A DNA stretch of 41,712 nucleotides from NCBI GenBank assembly GCA_019118665.1, contig DWYM01000070.1, positions 1 through 41,712 on the forward strand, written 5' to 3'. Of the stretch, positions 1-8,950 are shown piece by piece. This stretch comes from Candidatus Mediterraneibacter intestinipullorum. GTDB lineage: Bacteria; Bacillota; Clostridia; Lachnospirales; Lachnospiraceae. Numbering within the stretch: position 1 is the first letter of the stretch; every line of letters begins with the position of its first letter. A model generated the notes under the pieces. That model made no database searches. It had not been told where the DNA came from and worked only from the letters and a program-made list of their open reading frames with translations. Both the position numbers and the translations under genes were made by a program.

Positions 1-84
1 TTCCATACACCAGGCCTCTTATCAAGGCATTATGGACTGACCCGCCACAACCATGACACTTTGTCTTATCTGTGAACGTGTCAA

Positions 85-158
85 CGAGCCTGGGGGGATT
101 CGAACCCTCGACCTACGGCTTAGAAGGCCGTTGCTCTATCCAGCTGAGCTACAGACTC
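85..158 (-). tRNA. tRNA-Arg (anticodon TCT)
   Basis: The minus strand folds as a cloverleaf. The acceptor arms GAGTCTG/CAGGCTC pair with one G-U, the T loop is TTCGAAT, and the anticodon loop CTTCTAA gives anticodon TCT (Arg, AGA codons). The discriminator is G and no CCA is encoded. The T stem carries one A-C mismatch. It is the last of three tRNAs in a minus-strand cluster (Pro, Gly, Arg). Confidence 0.93.
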
Positions 159-205
159 ATATGAAAATATCCCCTTTATAAGGCTCTCTGCATCTTCTGC
201 AGAAA

Positions 206-276
206 AGCGGGTGATGGGAATCGAACCCACGTATCCAGCTTGGAAGGCTGGTGTTCTACCATTGAACTACACCCGC
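206..276 (-). tRNA. tRNA-Gly (anticodon TCC)
   Basis: A cloverleaf of 71 nt on the minus strand with acceptor GCGGGTG/CACCCGC, T loop TTCGATT and anticodon loop CTTCCAA, giving TCC (Gly, GGA). No CCA is encoded. It is identical base for base to the tRNA-Gly at 24300-24370, so the window carries two copies in the same orientation. Confidence 0.95.
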
Positions 277-282
277 ACATGA

Positions 283-357
283 TCGGGGTGACAGGATTCG
301 AACCTGCGACCTCCTGGTCCCAAACCAGGCGCTCTAGCCAAGCTGAGCCACACCCCG
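283..357 (-). tRNA. tRNA-Pro (anticodon TGG)
   Basis: A 75-nt cloverleaf on the minus strand with acceptor CGGGGTG/CACCCCG, T loop TTCGAAT and anticodon loop TTTGGGA, giving TGG (Pro, CCA). It is the first tRNA of the minus-strand cluster and sits six bases from tRNA-Gly. The 130 bases between it and the stop of the GH84 gene show no gene. Confidence 0.94.
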
Positions 358-490
358 ATAATCCTCGCGCACCCTGTCTTTCTCGTAGCGCAAGGATTAT
401 TATATTATATGCTTTTTACTATGTCAACAATTTTTTAGTAATTTAGAAGAATTGCCCATTGTCTTTTGATTATTCGCAATCTGATCGCTA

Positions 491-3400
491 TCATACTCCT
501 TTTCTATTTTTCCTCATTCTCCCATTACTTTTCACAGTAACCGCGAATGCTGCCACAGCGCCTGCTGCTGCCAGAAGCAGTACATACATGCCTCCTGCAA
601 AGCTGTCTCCTGTCTCCACAGCTTTGTTAATATTTCCCGCTTGGTTTGATCCGGCAGATGACGGAGCATTGGCACCCGGCTGAGTACTGGGATTTTCCGC
701 TCCCGGAGCCTGTGCCTGTGCAAGCATCGCGACCGCACTATTAAGCTCCGCCAATATCCTGTTTACTGTTGCCTGATCCGCATCGCCCGCTCCGCTGATC
801 CTCACCGCTTCCGCCAACACGTTTTGAAGCACAGCCCAAGTCTCCGGGGTATAGTCTGATGCTGTCAAAGCATATATCTCCTGAATCTTGGCGTCAAGCG
901 CCGTCTTGTCCACTCCCGGCTCCGGTTCCACGACCTTTTCAAGCGCATCTATTGCTTGTTGGAGCTCTGTCAGCGCCTGATCTACGGTCTGCTGATCCAC
1001 ATCACCCGCTCCATTCACTCTCACCGCTTCTGCCAGTGAACTTTGAAGCGCTGCCCACGTTCCAGGCGTGTAATCAGATTCTGTCAGCGCCTGTGCTTCG
1101 TGTATCTTAGCTGACAAAGCTGTCTTATCAACTTCCGGTTCAGGCTCGGGTTCAGGCTCCGGCTCTTCTGTCTCCGGAGTTCCCTTTACCACCACCTGCT
1201 CAGCTCGTACATTATCCGGATTCTGGACATACTGTCCTGCCGGAAGCGTACCGTATATGGTAGTCTCGACATTTTCAAGTTCATTCCATCCAGCCAGCTC
1301 CCAGGTCGGGATCACCTGCACTGTCATACTCTTTCCTGCGTTGTCCAGCCGCACATCAATAAGCTGCTGAAGCTCCAGCTCTTCCGCTGCCACAGTATTC
1401 TCAACCTGGAGCTTCTCCAGTTGTTCTTCCACCGCACTGTAAACAGTGCCCTCTGCCGCCCTTTTTCCTGTAACAGCAAGCTCTTTGATAGAAACGCTGC
1501 CGCCTGCGGCATTCTCATTCAGTCCCCCCACAGGGTAGAACAGACGGATGTATCTCGCCATCACCGGCACTTCCAGATCGATCGTATCTGTAATATCCGC
1601 GGCATCCGAAGACGCTCTCTCGAACGCCTTGATCTCAATCCATGTTTCCTTGTCATTGGATACCTGGATCTGATAATTTGTCGGCCACACCTTACGATAA
1701 TAGTCGATCCTGATCTGGCTGAAGTAAGCATCGTGCCCGCCCAGATCGAGGATAAGCCACTGATCTGCTGGTTCTCCAAAGCTCTTACTATTCAGCGGAC
1801 CGCTGCTCCACCTCGTCTCACTGTTTCCATCAATCGTAAGATCACCTGTAAAATTCGTCTCAGCAGAACCGTCAAGCTCCCACTCTACATCAGAAACCTC
1901 AATGGTACTGCCAGTCGCAAGATTGATATCCTCCTCGCCCGGTTCAGTCCCGACTCCCTCTTTGACCGTCACAGTAAACGCAGCCTCACACCCGAGGGGA
2001 TTGGACAGATTATACCGGTATGGGAGGCTTCCGAACACGTCCACCGCCCCGGCGGCCGATGTATCCACAGACGCCGGACTCCATTCAGGGATTACTTTAA
2101 CTGCTGTATTCTGTTGATCACTTTCAGCAGTTATGACAGCCTCAACAAATGACGGCAGGGCTGTCTCTGCTCCGACCTGAACCTCCAGGTCTTCCATCTC
2201 CTGTACGGAGACATAGGACATCTCTGCATGCCTTCTTACACCGTTTACTTCCAGTTCCCGAAGTCCGATGCAGTTGCCGGCCGCCACACTGTTGATGGAA
2301 CGGAACAGCAACCGGACATATCTCGCCATGACCGGAACTTCAAATTCCTCTTCCACCGTATCTACAGGATATGTAGGACCGTCATTTTCGTGCTGGATCG
2401 TCTTTACTGTGATCCAGCTCTCTTTATCATCGGATACCTGAATATCATAATCGGTTGGATACACTTTATTAAAGTAGCTCATACTCACGCTTGAGATCAT
2501 GTTGGAGTACCCGCCCAGGTCAACGATGATCCACTGAGGGCTCGATGCGTTATTTCCTTTAAGCGGACCGCTGTCCCACTTCGTGTCCAGAGTACCGTCT
2601 ACCGCTGACTCGGGTTTGACGGCTGAAGTCTCTACCCCGGACACTTCCACCGGCTGATCCAAAGCAAGATTGACTGTATCTGTGGAATCCTGCACACTGG
2701 AGTCAAGATAAATGTTATCCACTGCCTGTCCCACATCTTCCGAAGGATCTGCGCCATAGGTGACAATGACCTCGCTGATCTGAGCGGATTTTCCTGCCGC
2801 GAATTCCAGCCGGATCGCATGGATATTTCCCACATCACCCAGCTCAAACGTCTGGTCTGTTTCCGACAGCGTACCTAAATCCTGCTCACTGCCATCCGCT
2901 TTCACGGCCAAAACTGACGCATCACAGGATCCGCTCTGGAGAATACGGAACTTCTCTACATTTACACTGTTCGCAACCTTATACTCCAGATAGTCTCCTT
3001 CTTTTGCCTCGCCTGAAAGGAATACGGTGGACAGGTCTTTGTCATTCAGATAAGATACATTTCCTGACGTGTTTGTAGTTATAAGTGAGGGATCCACATA
3101 ATCTCCCGCTTCTGCAGCGTTTTTATTTACGGCAATTTCACAGAGTGTAAGAGGAGTTTCCGCGGCTTCGGTAAGAGTCAGTTTTATGAATCTCGCCTCT
3201 GCGCCGCCGGCGTCAGCACTATACACCCTCGTAGTCGGACCAACCTCAGCACCGTCTTGTGTAAGTTCCGCGATCGGATCAAAATTCGTATTGTCTGCTG
3301 ATACAGATAACTCTGCGGCTTTGATCAGATCGGAATCTGAGGTAGTGATCGTAATGTCACAGATCGCCTGTGTCCGTCCCATATCTATAATGACATAATC

Positions 3401-5917
3401 ATCAACATTCTGATTCTGCACGGTCTCCGCAGCTGTTGAACTGTCGCCGTCAAATACCGCGCTCCAGTCAGAACCTGCTGCAAGAGACATATTTGTATCT
3501 TTTACTGTAAGTTCTGTGTCCAGATTCTCTATGACAACTGCCAGTTTTGAAAGCACGGCAGCGACAGACTCTGTCCCTTCATTGATAAGCCGTACATAAC
3601 GGACAGCCGCATTGCTGCCCAGCTCTCCCGGCTTGGCATCTGTCCACTCATCCCCATACATGGAATACTGAAGCGTCAGTGAATCTACCCCTGTACCCTC
3701 TAAGGACAGTGCGGAAATATCTGCAATATCGCTCTTCTTGATCCCAATATAATCTCCTGCCTCAAACTGGATTCTTCCCACATTACGGACGCTGTATTCC
3801 TTCTCCTGGATCGTCAGCGGGGTAGCCGCGTATTCCTCCATGTTCGTGTATACTCTGTCCGCTACTTCTTCATTTGCATCGGCAAGAAGATCTTCCATAT
3901 ATCTGCTTACATCTTCCAGACAGGATTCCACAAAAGGAACAACCCTCTTGCTGGCTGCCTTTACCTTGGGTCTGTTATTCCCATCCGGATACTGGTAAGT
4001 CCTCTCATTATATTTGCTCATCTCTGCTGATGCAGAGGCAAAATTCTCCCATATGACCGTCAGATCCGGAGACGCCTTATCCATCTCCATCTCCGCGCTG
4101 AGCAGCAGTTCTCCCGCCAGGGTCGCATTCTTCAGCGCCTGGAGCCAGCCCTCTCCTCCGTCTGTTCTGCCCGGATTGGACAGTTCCTGTACAAGCGCTT
4201 CATTTTCGCACTTCTCCATAAACTCATCCACCGCAGACTGAATATGCCTGAACTCCGCAAGCAGATCTGCCGCCGTCTGGTCTGTGGAGATATCTTCGCC
4301 GGCTTCGATCTTTCCAAGCACACTCTCCAGAGCATCCTTTATATACAGAGACTCTTCAAAGCCTGCCGGAATCCTGGAGGACCCCGGACAATCAGACACA
4401 TTTCTCGCGATCGTCAGGTAAGCGTCATACACCTCCGGCTGGAGATATTTGAAACACTGCTCCCACACTTCCTCTGTATGGGAAGAGTAGTTATTCACAT
4501 TCCAGAAATACGCTCCCAACTGGAACAAAGCTACCTTGTCTGCCTCGGCAAAGAAGATCGGGTTGGACACTGCTCCCGCAAGTCCTGTGATGCTATCCCG
4601 GATATAGTGAGCAATGCTTCCGAGGAAGACTCCGGATTTCGCATGTTCGCTGACAGGATAATTCACCCAGAACACCGGACTGTGACCGGTAAGGTTTGCC
4701 GCATTATCGATCGAATCCTGATAAAATGGTGAGTTTACATCACTGCCTGTCCAGAAAATATGGATGTTTTCATTAAAGCTCTGCATGGCCTCCACTTCAC
4801 CCGGATACCATGTCTCCCACAGATCATTGTATCCCTGCGGGCAGTAGATCATGTCTTCGCAGCCTTTAGCTTTGAGATAATTATCCAGCTCATTGACAAA
4901 GGATACAACGATATTATAATCTCCGCCGCCAAAGTCATCATTAAGGACACAAAATCTCCGCACTCCAATATCATAAAGCTGGTCAAACTTTTCTTTCATC
5001 TTGTATAACTGACTAGTATATTTCGGATCCGATGTACTCGTAATACCCGAAAGTGCAGTGCCCAGATGGACCGACCAGGAAAACTCGCACTTTGTCTTCT
5101 CCTGAAGCGCGATCAGTTCTTTAAATTCGTTGATCGTGCTTTCCGGATACAGCACGTCCCATTGAGACGTGTGATACGGATCTGACTTAGACGCGTAAAT
5201 GTAAATGTTCATCTTGATGTCACTGCTGAACTCCATAAGACTCTTTCTCTGCTCATGCGTCCATCCGCCGTAAAACCCTTCTATGTATCCTCTGGCTTCA
5301 ATGGAGGCATAATCCTGAATCTGCACCGGAAGGAACTTCGCTCCCGCAAAGGAGGAAAACATCATCTTCAGCGTCGCCACTCCGTAGAAAGCCGCATCGG
5401 CATCTTTTCCCAGGATATAGATATTTCCAGCCTCTGCATAAAAAGCATACGCATCCGGATGTTGAAACAGATCTTCCGGCAAACCTTTTTCAGCAAACCA
5501 TTGGTCCGCCTGGTCGCCGCTGCCCTTGATCCCGATCACGATGTTGCCCGCTCCCTCTGCACTCTCCGCAGATGTACCGGTCCTGCCATATCCCTCCAGG
5601 ACTTCATTAAGATAATCCTTCGTGGACTGGTCTATATCAGCTCCCGCCACAATATTGACCTCATTTTCCAACGTAAACTCCTGTCCCTCAGGATAGACAA
5701 CTGACTGAGGGACAGGATAGATCTGGTATGCATCATCTTTTATAGAGTATGCATCCCCCTCCTGCCAATCCGATACCCACGGTGACTCAGACGCCGCCGC
5801 GGTCGTCACGCTGTCACTCGATGCATCATCCGTCCCCTGGCCAAACGCTGCGCCTGGAGTCGTCACTGTCATGGCAGCTGCAAGCAGTAATGCAAACAAG
5901 CCTTTCACCTTTTTCAT
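491..5917 (-). CDS. Secreted GH84 beta-N-acetylglucosaminidase with F5/8C and FIVAR domains
   Basis: A 1808-aa surface glycosidase that should remove terminal beta-GlcNAc from host glycoproteins or hyaluronan-type glycans (NagJ/mu-toxin family). It has a signal peptide (about 1-26), a GH84 N-terminal domain (about 60-200), and a TIM-barrel containing the family's catalytic Asp pair D327-D328 in VLNDDFGGG. Discoidin (F5/8C, CBM32-like) modules follow near 815-930, 1080-1230 and 1330-1475. Two FIVAR helical repeats lie near 1595-1660 and 1667-1735. The C-terminus is ETGD, a hydrophobic helix and a basic tail, which resembles a sortase signal, but the usual Pro of LPxTG or PQTG is absent. The ATG follows AAGGAGGAA at 5927-5935. 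GH84 is confident; substrate choice is inferred. The length exceeds most family members because of the extra binding modules. Confidence 0.93.
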   Translation of the reverse strand: MKKVKGLFALLLAAAMTVTTPGAAFGQGTDDASSDSVTTAAASESPWVSDWQEGDAYSIKDDAYQIYPVPQSVVYPEGQEFTLENEVNIVAGADIDQSTKDYLNEVLEGYGRTGTSAESAEGAGNIVIGIKGSGDQADQWFAEKGLPEDLFQHPDAYAFYAEAGNIYILGKDADAAFYGVATLKMMFSSFAGAKFLPVQIQDYASIEARGYIEGFYGGWTHEQRKSLMEFSSDIKMNIYIYASKSDPYHTSQWDVLYPESTINEFKELIALQEKTKCEFSWSVHLGTALSGITSTSDPKYTSQLYKMKEKFDQLYDIGVRRFCVLNDDFGGGDYNIVVSFVNELDNYLKAKGCEDMIYCPQGYNDLWETWYPGEVEAMQSFNENIHIFWTGSDVNSPFYQDSIDNAANLTGHSPVFWVNYPVSEHAKSGVFLGSIAHYIRDSITGLAGAVSNPIFFAEADKVALFQLGAYFWNVNNYSSHTEEVWEQCFKYLQPEVYDAYLTIARNVSDCPGSSRIPAGFEESLYIKDALESVLGKIEAGEDISTDQTAADLLAEFRHIQSAVDEFMEKCENEALVQELSNPGRTDGGEGWLQALKNATLAGELLLSAEMEMDKASPDLTVIWENFASASAEMSKYNERTYQYPDGNNRPKVKAASKRVVPFVESCLEDVSRYMEDLLADANEEVADRVYTNMEEYAATPLTIQEKEYSVRNVGRIQFEAGDYIGIKKSDIADISALSLEGTGVDSLTLQYSMYGDEWTDAKPGELGSNAAVRYVRLINEGTESVAAVLSKLAVVIENLDTELTVKDTNMSLAAGSDWSAVFDGDSSTAAETVQNQNVDDYVIIDMGRTQAICDITITTSDSDLIKAAELSVSADNTNFDPIAELTQDGAEVGPTTRVYSADAGGAEARFIKLTLTEAAETPLTLCEIAVNKNAAEAGDYVDPSLITTNTSGNVSYLNDKDLSTVFLSGEAKEGDYLEYKVANSVNVEKFRILQSGSCDASVLAVKADGSEQDLGTLSETDQTFELGDVGNIHAIRLEFAAGKSAQISEVIVTYGADPSEDVGQAVDNIYLDSSVQDSTDTVNLALDQPVEVSGVETSAVKPESAVDGTLDTKWDSGPLKGNNASSPQWIIVDLGGYSNMISSVSMSYFNKVYPTDYDIQVSDDKESWITVKTIQHENDGPTYPVDTVEEEFEVPVMARYVRLLFRSINSVAAGNCIGLRELEVNGVRRHAEMSYVSVQEMEDLEVQVGAETALPSFVEAVITAESDQQNTAVKVIPEWSPASVDTSAAGAVDVFGSLPYRYNLSNPLGCEAAFTVTVKEGVGTEPGEEDINLATGSTIEVSDVEWELDGSAETNFTGDLTIDGNSETRWSSGPLNSKSFGEPADQWLILDLGGHDAYFSQIRIDYYRKVWPTNYQIQVSNDKETWIEIKAFERASSDAADITDTIDLEVPVMARYIRLFYPVGGLNENAAGGSVSIKELAVTGKRAAEGTVYSAVEEQLEKLQVENTVAAEELELQQLIDVRLDNAGKSMTVQVIPTWELAGWNELENVETTIYGTLPAGQYVQNPDNVRAEQVVVKGTPETEEPEPEPEPEPEVDKTALSAKIHEAQALTESDYTPGTWAALQSSLAEAVRVNGAGDVDQQTVDQALTELQQAIDALEKVVEPEPGVDKTALDAKIQEIYALTASDYTPETWAVLQNVLAEAVRISGAGDADQATVNRILAELNSAVAMLAQAQAPGAENPSTQPGANAPSSAGSNQAGNINKAVETGDSFAGGMYVLLLAAAGAVAAFAVTVKSNGRMRKNRKGV

Positions 5918-6227
5918 CTGTTCTCATTCCTCCTTATGAATTTTGACTGATTTTCTTCGATTTATTCTTCCTTTTTCAGGCATAACGCTCATATTTATTT
6001 TAGAATAACACACTTTACAGTATATTCCAAACATAATTCTGCCTTTTATAATAGATTTTGTGCAAAGGTTTGCGCTTCATCATATTGGAATAAAAGGCGG
6101 TGATACAACGCTGTCTGTGAAAAAGAAGATCAAAAATTCCGAGTCCGAAAATTCTGTTCACAAAAAAAGCTCCCGGCATCAGTGCGTTTTCAAAAACTGC
6201 TGTTCCAGGAGCCATTTCTCTTTTTAT
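5918..6227. other. Gene-free interval upstream of the GH84 gene
   Basis: An AT-rich interval of 310 bases. It holds the GH84 ribosome site (5927-5935) and, at its right end, the terminator of the YfcE operon. A weak minus-strand promoter candidate, TTGGAA-17-TATTCT, can be read near 5995-6030. The open frames here are short, lack ribosome sites and run through the terminator hairpin, so no gene is called. Confidence 0.5.
6161..6213 (-). terminator. Rho-independent terminator of the rlmL-like/rdgB/yfcE operon
   Basis: On the minus strand GGCTCCTGG pairs with CCGGGAGC, with an inner AAAAAC/GTTTT-type pairing. A run of seven T follows. It lies just after the YfcE stop codon. Confidence 0.75.
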
Positions 6228-6710
6228 TTATTCAAAATATTTTTCTTTAAATGAGGCCTCGCCGTCCGCATCAATCTCCATGACCATATAACTTCCTCTG
6301 TGGCCTTCCTGGCGCGGGAACGAAGCACTCCCCGGATTGAGCACGGTCATTCCGTCTCTCTGCTCAAAATAGGGCTTATGCGTGTGACCGAACATCACGA
6401 TATCCGCTTTCCTCGCCGCGCCCTCCTGCCGCACATATTCCGTATCAAGCGATACATAATACGGATGTCCGTGAGTGATAAAAACCTTATATTTTCCTAT
6501 ATAAAATTCTTCTTCTCTCGGCAGGTCAGAAAAGAAATCATTATTTCCCCTTACCATGTGTTTCTCGCAGTCCACGACCGCATTTATATAATCCTCTCCG
6601 CCCTCCACATCGCCGAGATGGATAAACATATCAATCCCGCCGGCTTCCTCCAGGGCTCTGTCAAGCCCTGCGTGCCGTCCGTGTGTGTCGCTGATGATCA
6701 ATACTCTCAT
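6228..6710 (-). CDS. YfcE/MJ0936-type metallophosphoesterase
   Basis: A 160-aa calcineurin-like phosphodiesterase. The dimetal ligands are all visible: SDTHG near the N-terminus, HLGDVEGG, GNND, HGHPYY and FGHTH. The length fits the small YfcE/MJ0936 class, which hydrolyses phosphodiesters; the natural substrate is unknown for most members. The ATG overlaps the rdgB stop by 4 bp (ATGA), so the two are translationally coupled. It is the last gene of the operon, followed by a strong terminator. Confidence 0.9.
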   Translation of the reverse strand: MRVLIISDTHGRHAGLDRALEEAGGIDMFIHLGDVEGGEDYINAVVDCEKHMVRGNNDFFSDLPREEEFYIGKYKVFITHGHPYYVSLDTEYVRQEGAARKADIVMFGHTHKPYFEQRDGMTVLNPGSASFPRQEGHRGSYMVMEIDADGEASFKEKYFE

Positions 6711-7321
6711 AACTCTCCCTCTCCGAATTTATCCCACAAAATCTCCTTCATCGCACGGAGAGCCTTTCCCCTGTGGCTGAACTCATTTTTCTGTTCAGGT
6801 GCCATCTGCGCTGTTGTGCAGCCATACTCGGGGACATAGAAGATCGGATCATATCCAAATCCATTAGCGCCCTCAGACTCATGCGCGATCCGGCCCTCGA
6901 TCGTCTTACGCACCGTGGCGACAGCCCCATCCGGAAATACCGCAGCTACGGCACAGACAAAACGAGCAGTCCGCTCATCTTCCGGCACACCCTCCAGGCG
7001 GTCCAGCAAAATGCGGTTCTTTATATCATAAGATGTGTCCTCGCCTGCAAAACGAGCGGAATATATTCCCGGCGCTTTGTCCAGATAATCGATCTCCAGC
7101 CCGGAATCATCCGCAAGCACGATGTCATTGGTGAGCACTCTTGCCACAGCCCTGGCCTTGATCTCCGCATTTTCTTCAAAGCTCATACCATCCTCAACAA
7201 TATCTACATCCACTCCCGCTTCCTTCATGGACAGGATCTCCGTCCCCAGGCCGGCAAGGATCATCCGGATCTCCTTCATCTTATTCTCATTCCCCGTTGC
7301 AAATACAATTCTTCTTTTCAT
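6707..7321 (-). CDS. rdgB: XTP/dITP diphosphatase (RdgB/HAM1)
   Basis: A 204-aa house-cleaning nucleotidase that hydrolyses dITP, XTP and ITP to monophosphates, keeping deaminated purines out of DNA and RNA. Family marks are FATGNENKMKEI at the N-terminus, the central ADDSGLEIDYLDKAPGIYSAR and the C-terminal GFGYDPIFYVPEYG with FSHRGKAL. It is full length. It lies 64 bp downstream of the THUMP methyltransferase and overlaps the phosphodiesterase by 4 bp. This pairing with a YfcE-type gene is common in Clostridia. Confidence 0.96.
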   Translation of the reverse strand: MKRRIVFATGNENKMKEIRMILAGLGTEILSMKEAGVDVDIVEDGMSFEENAEIKARAVARVLTNDIVLADDSGLEIDYLDKAPGIYSARFAGEDTSYDIKNRILLDRLEGVPEDERTARFVCAVAAVFPDGAVATVRKTIEGRIAHESEGANGFGYDPIFYVPEYGCTTAQMAPEQKNEFSHRGKALRAMKEILWDKFGEGEL

Positions 7322-7385
7322 CTTACATGTACCTTCTGTTTTCTATGTACCTTCTATATTGTATATTTTTCTGTGTTTTCTGATC

Positions 7386-8534
7386 TCATCTCTTTTTCTT
7401 CGGCGGCTTAGGACCCTGGAACTGGTAAAAATATGTCCGGAGCATCCCATTATATATTTTTCTGTTCCGGTCCGCCTTCCTCCCGAAATACCGCTCCGCA
7501 TCCTCATAACTTGTGATCATGTACGCCGACCAGCTGTCAAGACGCCTGAATGCCTCTCCGAACTCTCTGTACAACTGAGGAAGCGCTGACTTCTCTTCCA
7601 ACCGCTCACCATATGGGGGATTTGTGATGATAAAGCCATATTTCTTTGGATGGCTTAAATCTTTTACTTCCCGCTGCTGAAAATGGATCAGATGAGCCAC
7701 GCCCGCATCCTCCGCGTTGCGGCGCGCTGTCCGGAGAACTTCCGGATCTGCGTCATAGCCCTGGATATCTGTCTCTATCTCATCGCGTATCATATCATGG
7801 GATTCATTTACCGCCTCATACCAGGCTCTCTTTTCGACCAAATTCGCCCACGTCTCCGCGATAAATGACCTGTTCATCCCCGGCGCGATATTTGCCGCCA
7901 TCATCGCTGCTTCTATGGGAAACGTCCCGCTGCCGCAGAACGGATCCACCAGGATCCTGTCCTTTTTCCACGGCGTCAACAGGATGAGCGCTGCCGCCAG
8001 ATTCTCAGCGATAGGCGCTTTTCCCGCAGCCGGCCGGTACCCTCTCTTGTGAAGGGATATACCTGTGGTATCAATACCCACAGTGACGATATCTTTCATC
8101 AGAAAAACTCTGACCGGATAAGACGCTCCGCTCTCCTGGAACCACTGCATATGATATTTTGACTTTAACCGTTCTACCATGGCCTTCTTCATGATGGACT
8201 GGATATCCGAGGGGCTGAACAACCTGCTCTTTACCGAAGCAGCTTTTGCCACCCAGAACTTTCCGTCCTCCGGGATATAGTCCTCCCATGGGATCTCCTT
8301 TGTCCGGTCGAACAGCTCCTCAAATGTCACTGCAGGAAAGCTCCCCACCTTCAGGAGTATCCTCTCCGCAGTCCGAAGAAATATATTCGCCCTACACACA
8401 GCCTCAATCCCGCCGCAAAAAGTCACCCTGCCATCTTCTACCTGTACGGTCTCATATCCAAGATCCTGGATCTCTCTCTTTAAAACAGATTCCAGACCGA
8501 AGTGACAGGGCGCGATCCATTCCATTTTATCCAT
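7386..8534 (-). CDS. THUMP-domain RNA N-methyltransferase (RlmL/YpsC type)
   Basis: A 382-aa S-adenosylmethionine-dependent methyltransferase, probably acting on 23S rRNA guanine-N2 like the N-terminal half of RlmL (Bacillus YpsC is about the same size). Residues about 1-155 form the ferredoxin-like/THUMP RNA-binding part. The Rossmann methylase domain carries DPFCGSGTFP for SAM binding and the catalytic NPPYGERL. The C-terminus is Lys/Pro rich. It begins the minus-strand operon with rdgB and the phosphodiesterase. The family is certain; the exact modified base is inferred. Confidence 0.9.
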   Translation of the reverse strand: MDKMEWIAPCHFGLESVLKREIQDLGYETVQVEDGRVTFCGGIEAVCRANIFLRTAERILLKVGSFPAVTFEELFDRTKEIPWEDYIPEDGKFWVAKAASVKSRLFSPSDIQSIMKKAMVERLKSKYHMQWFQESGASYPVRVFLMKDIVTVGIDTTGISLHKRGYRPAAGKAPIAENLAAALILLTPWKKDRILVDPFCGSGTFPIEAAMMAANIAPGMNRSFIAETWANLVEKRAWYEAVNESHDMIRDEIETDIQGYDADPEVLRTARRNAEDAGVAHLIHFQQREVKDLSHPKKYGFIITNPPYGERLEEKSALPQLYREFGEAFRRLDSWSAYMITSYEDAERYFGRKADRNRKIYNGMLRTYFYQFQGPKPPKKKR

Positions 8535-8577
8535 GAATTCTTCCGCCCTTGCATTTTTCTGTATCCATATTACTATA

Positions 8578-8620
8578 AATTGGGGATGTAGTAAAGTTGA
8601 ACTTTACTACATCCCCAATT
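8578..8620. repeat. Perfect 43-base palindromic hairpin element
   Basis: Two perfect 21-base inverted arms (starting AATTGGGGATGTAG) are separated by a single G. It lies between the divergently spaced THUMP methyltransferase start and the end of the Asn-rich gene. On the plus strand it is followed by a short T run (GACATTTTT). It could act as a terminator. Its perfection also suggests a REP/MITE-like mobile hairpin; a distant cousin with TTGGGGA at the stem lies at 34525-34565. Confidence 0.8.
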
Positions 8621-8678
8621 GACATTTTTCTCTGTTTCCGGCCTGCTGTTCACCGGTAAAAACCGGCTTTACAACGGC

Positions 8679-8876
8679 TTAATAGCGGTCAGACTCGTCA
8701 AAGGCATCATGTGTTCTTCCGCAATTCTTGCTGTCTGATGCATTTGATCCCGCGTTGCTTCCGTTCTTGTTGGAATTTTTGTTCTTACTCTGTGTATCGC
8801 CATATGATGAGTAAGAACTGTTCTTTGAGTTTGCGTTTTTGTTTGAATTGTTTGTATTGTTGTAATTCTTTGCCAT
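8679..8876 (-). CDS. Asn-rich small protein, unknown function
   Basis: A 65-aa protein with about a third Asn and many Lys and Ser, and a less biased end with one Cys (KNCGRTHDAFDESDRY). It has no signal peptide or membrane segment. A strong AGGAGGG at 8883-8889, six bases before the ATG, shows it is translated. Similar Asn/Lys-rich small proteins with an acidic aromatic C-terminus are common in Lachnospiraceae and have no established role. It is probably disordered. No function is assigned. Confidence 0.75.
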   Translation of the reverse strand: MAKNYNNTNNSNKNANSKNSSYSSYGDTQSKNKNSNKNGSNAGSNASDSKNCGRTHDAFDESDRY

Positions 8877-8950
8877 GAGTATCCCTCCTGTTTTTTTGGT
8901 TCAGTGTTAGTATCTCAACCCATGGCAGATTTTATGCATTTTTTTATTCT

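Noticed and set aside
1-84. A further tRNA or gene end at the left edge
   Set aside because: No cloverleaf, anticodon arm or convincing frame can be made from these bases.
6015-6215. A 66-codon minus-strand frame between GH84 and the phosphodiesterase
   Set aside because: It starts inside the terminator hairpin, has no ribosome site and no recognisable protein features.
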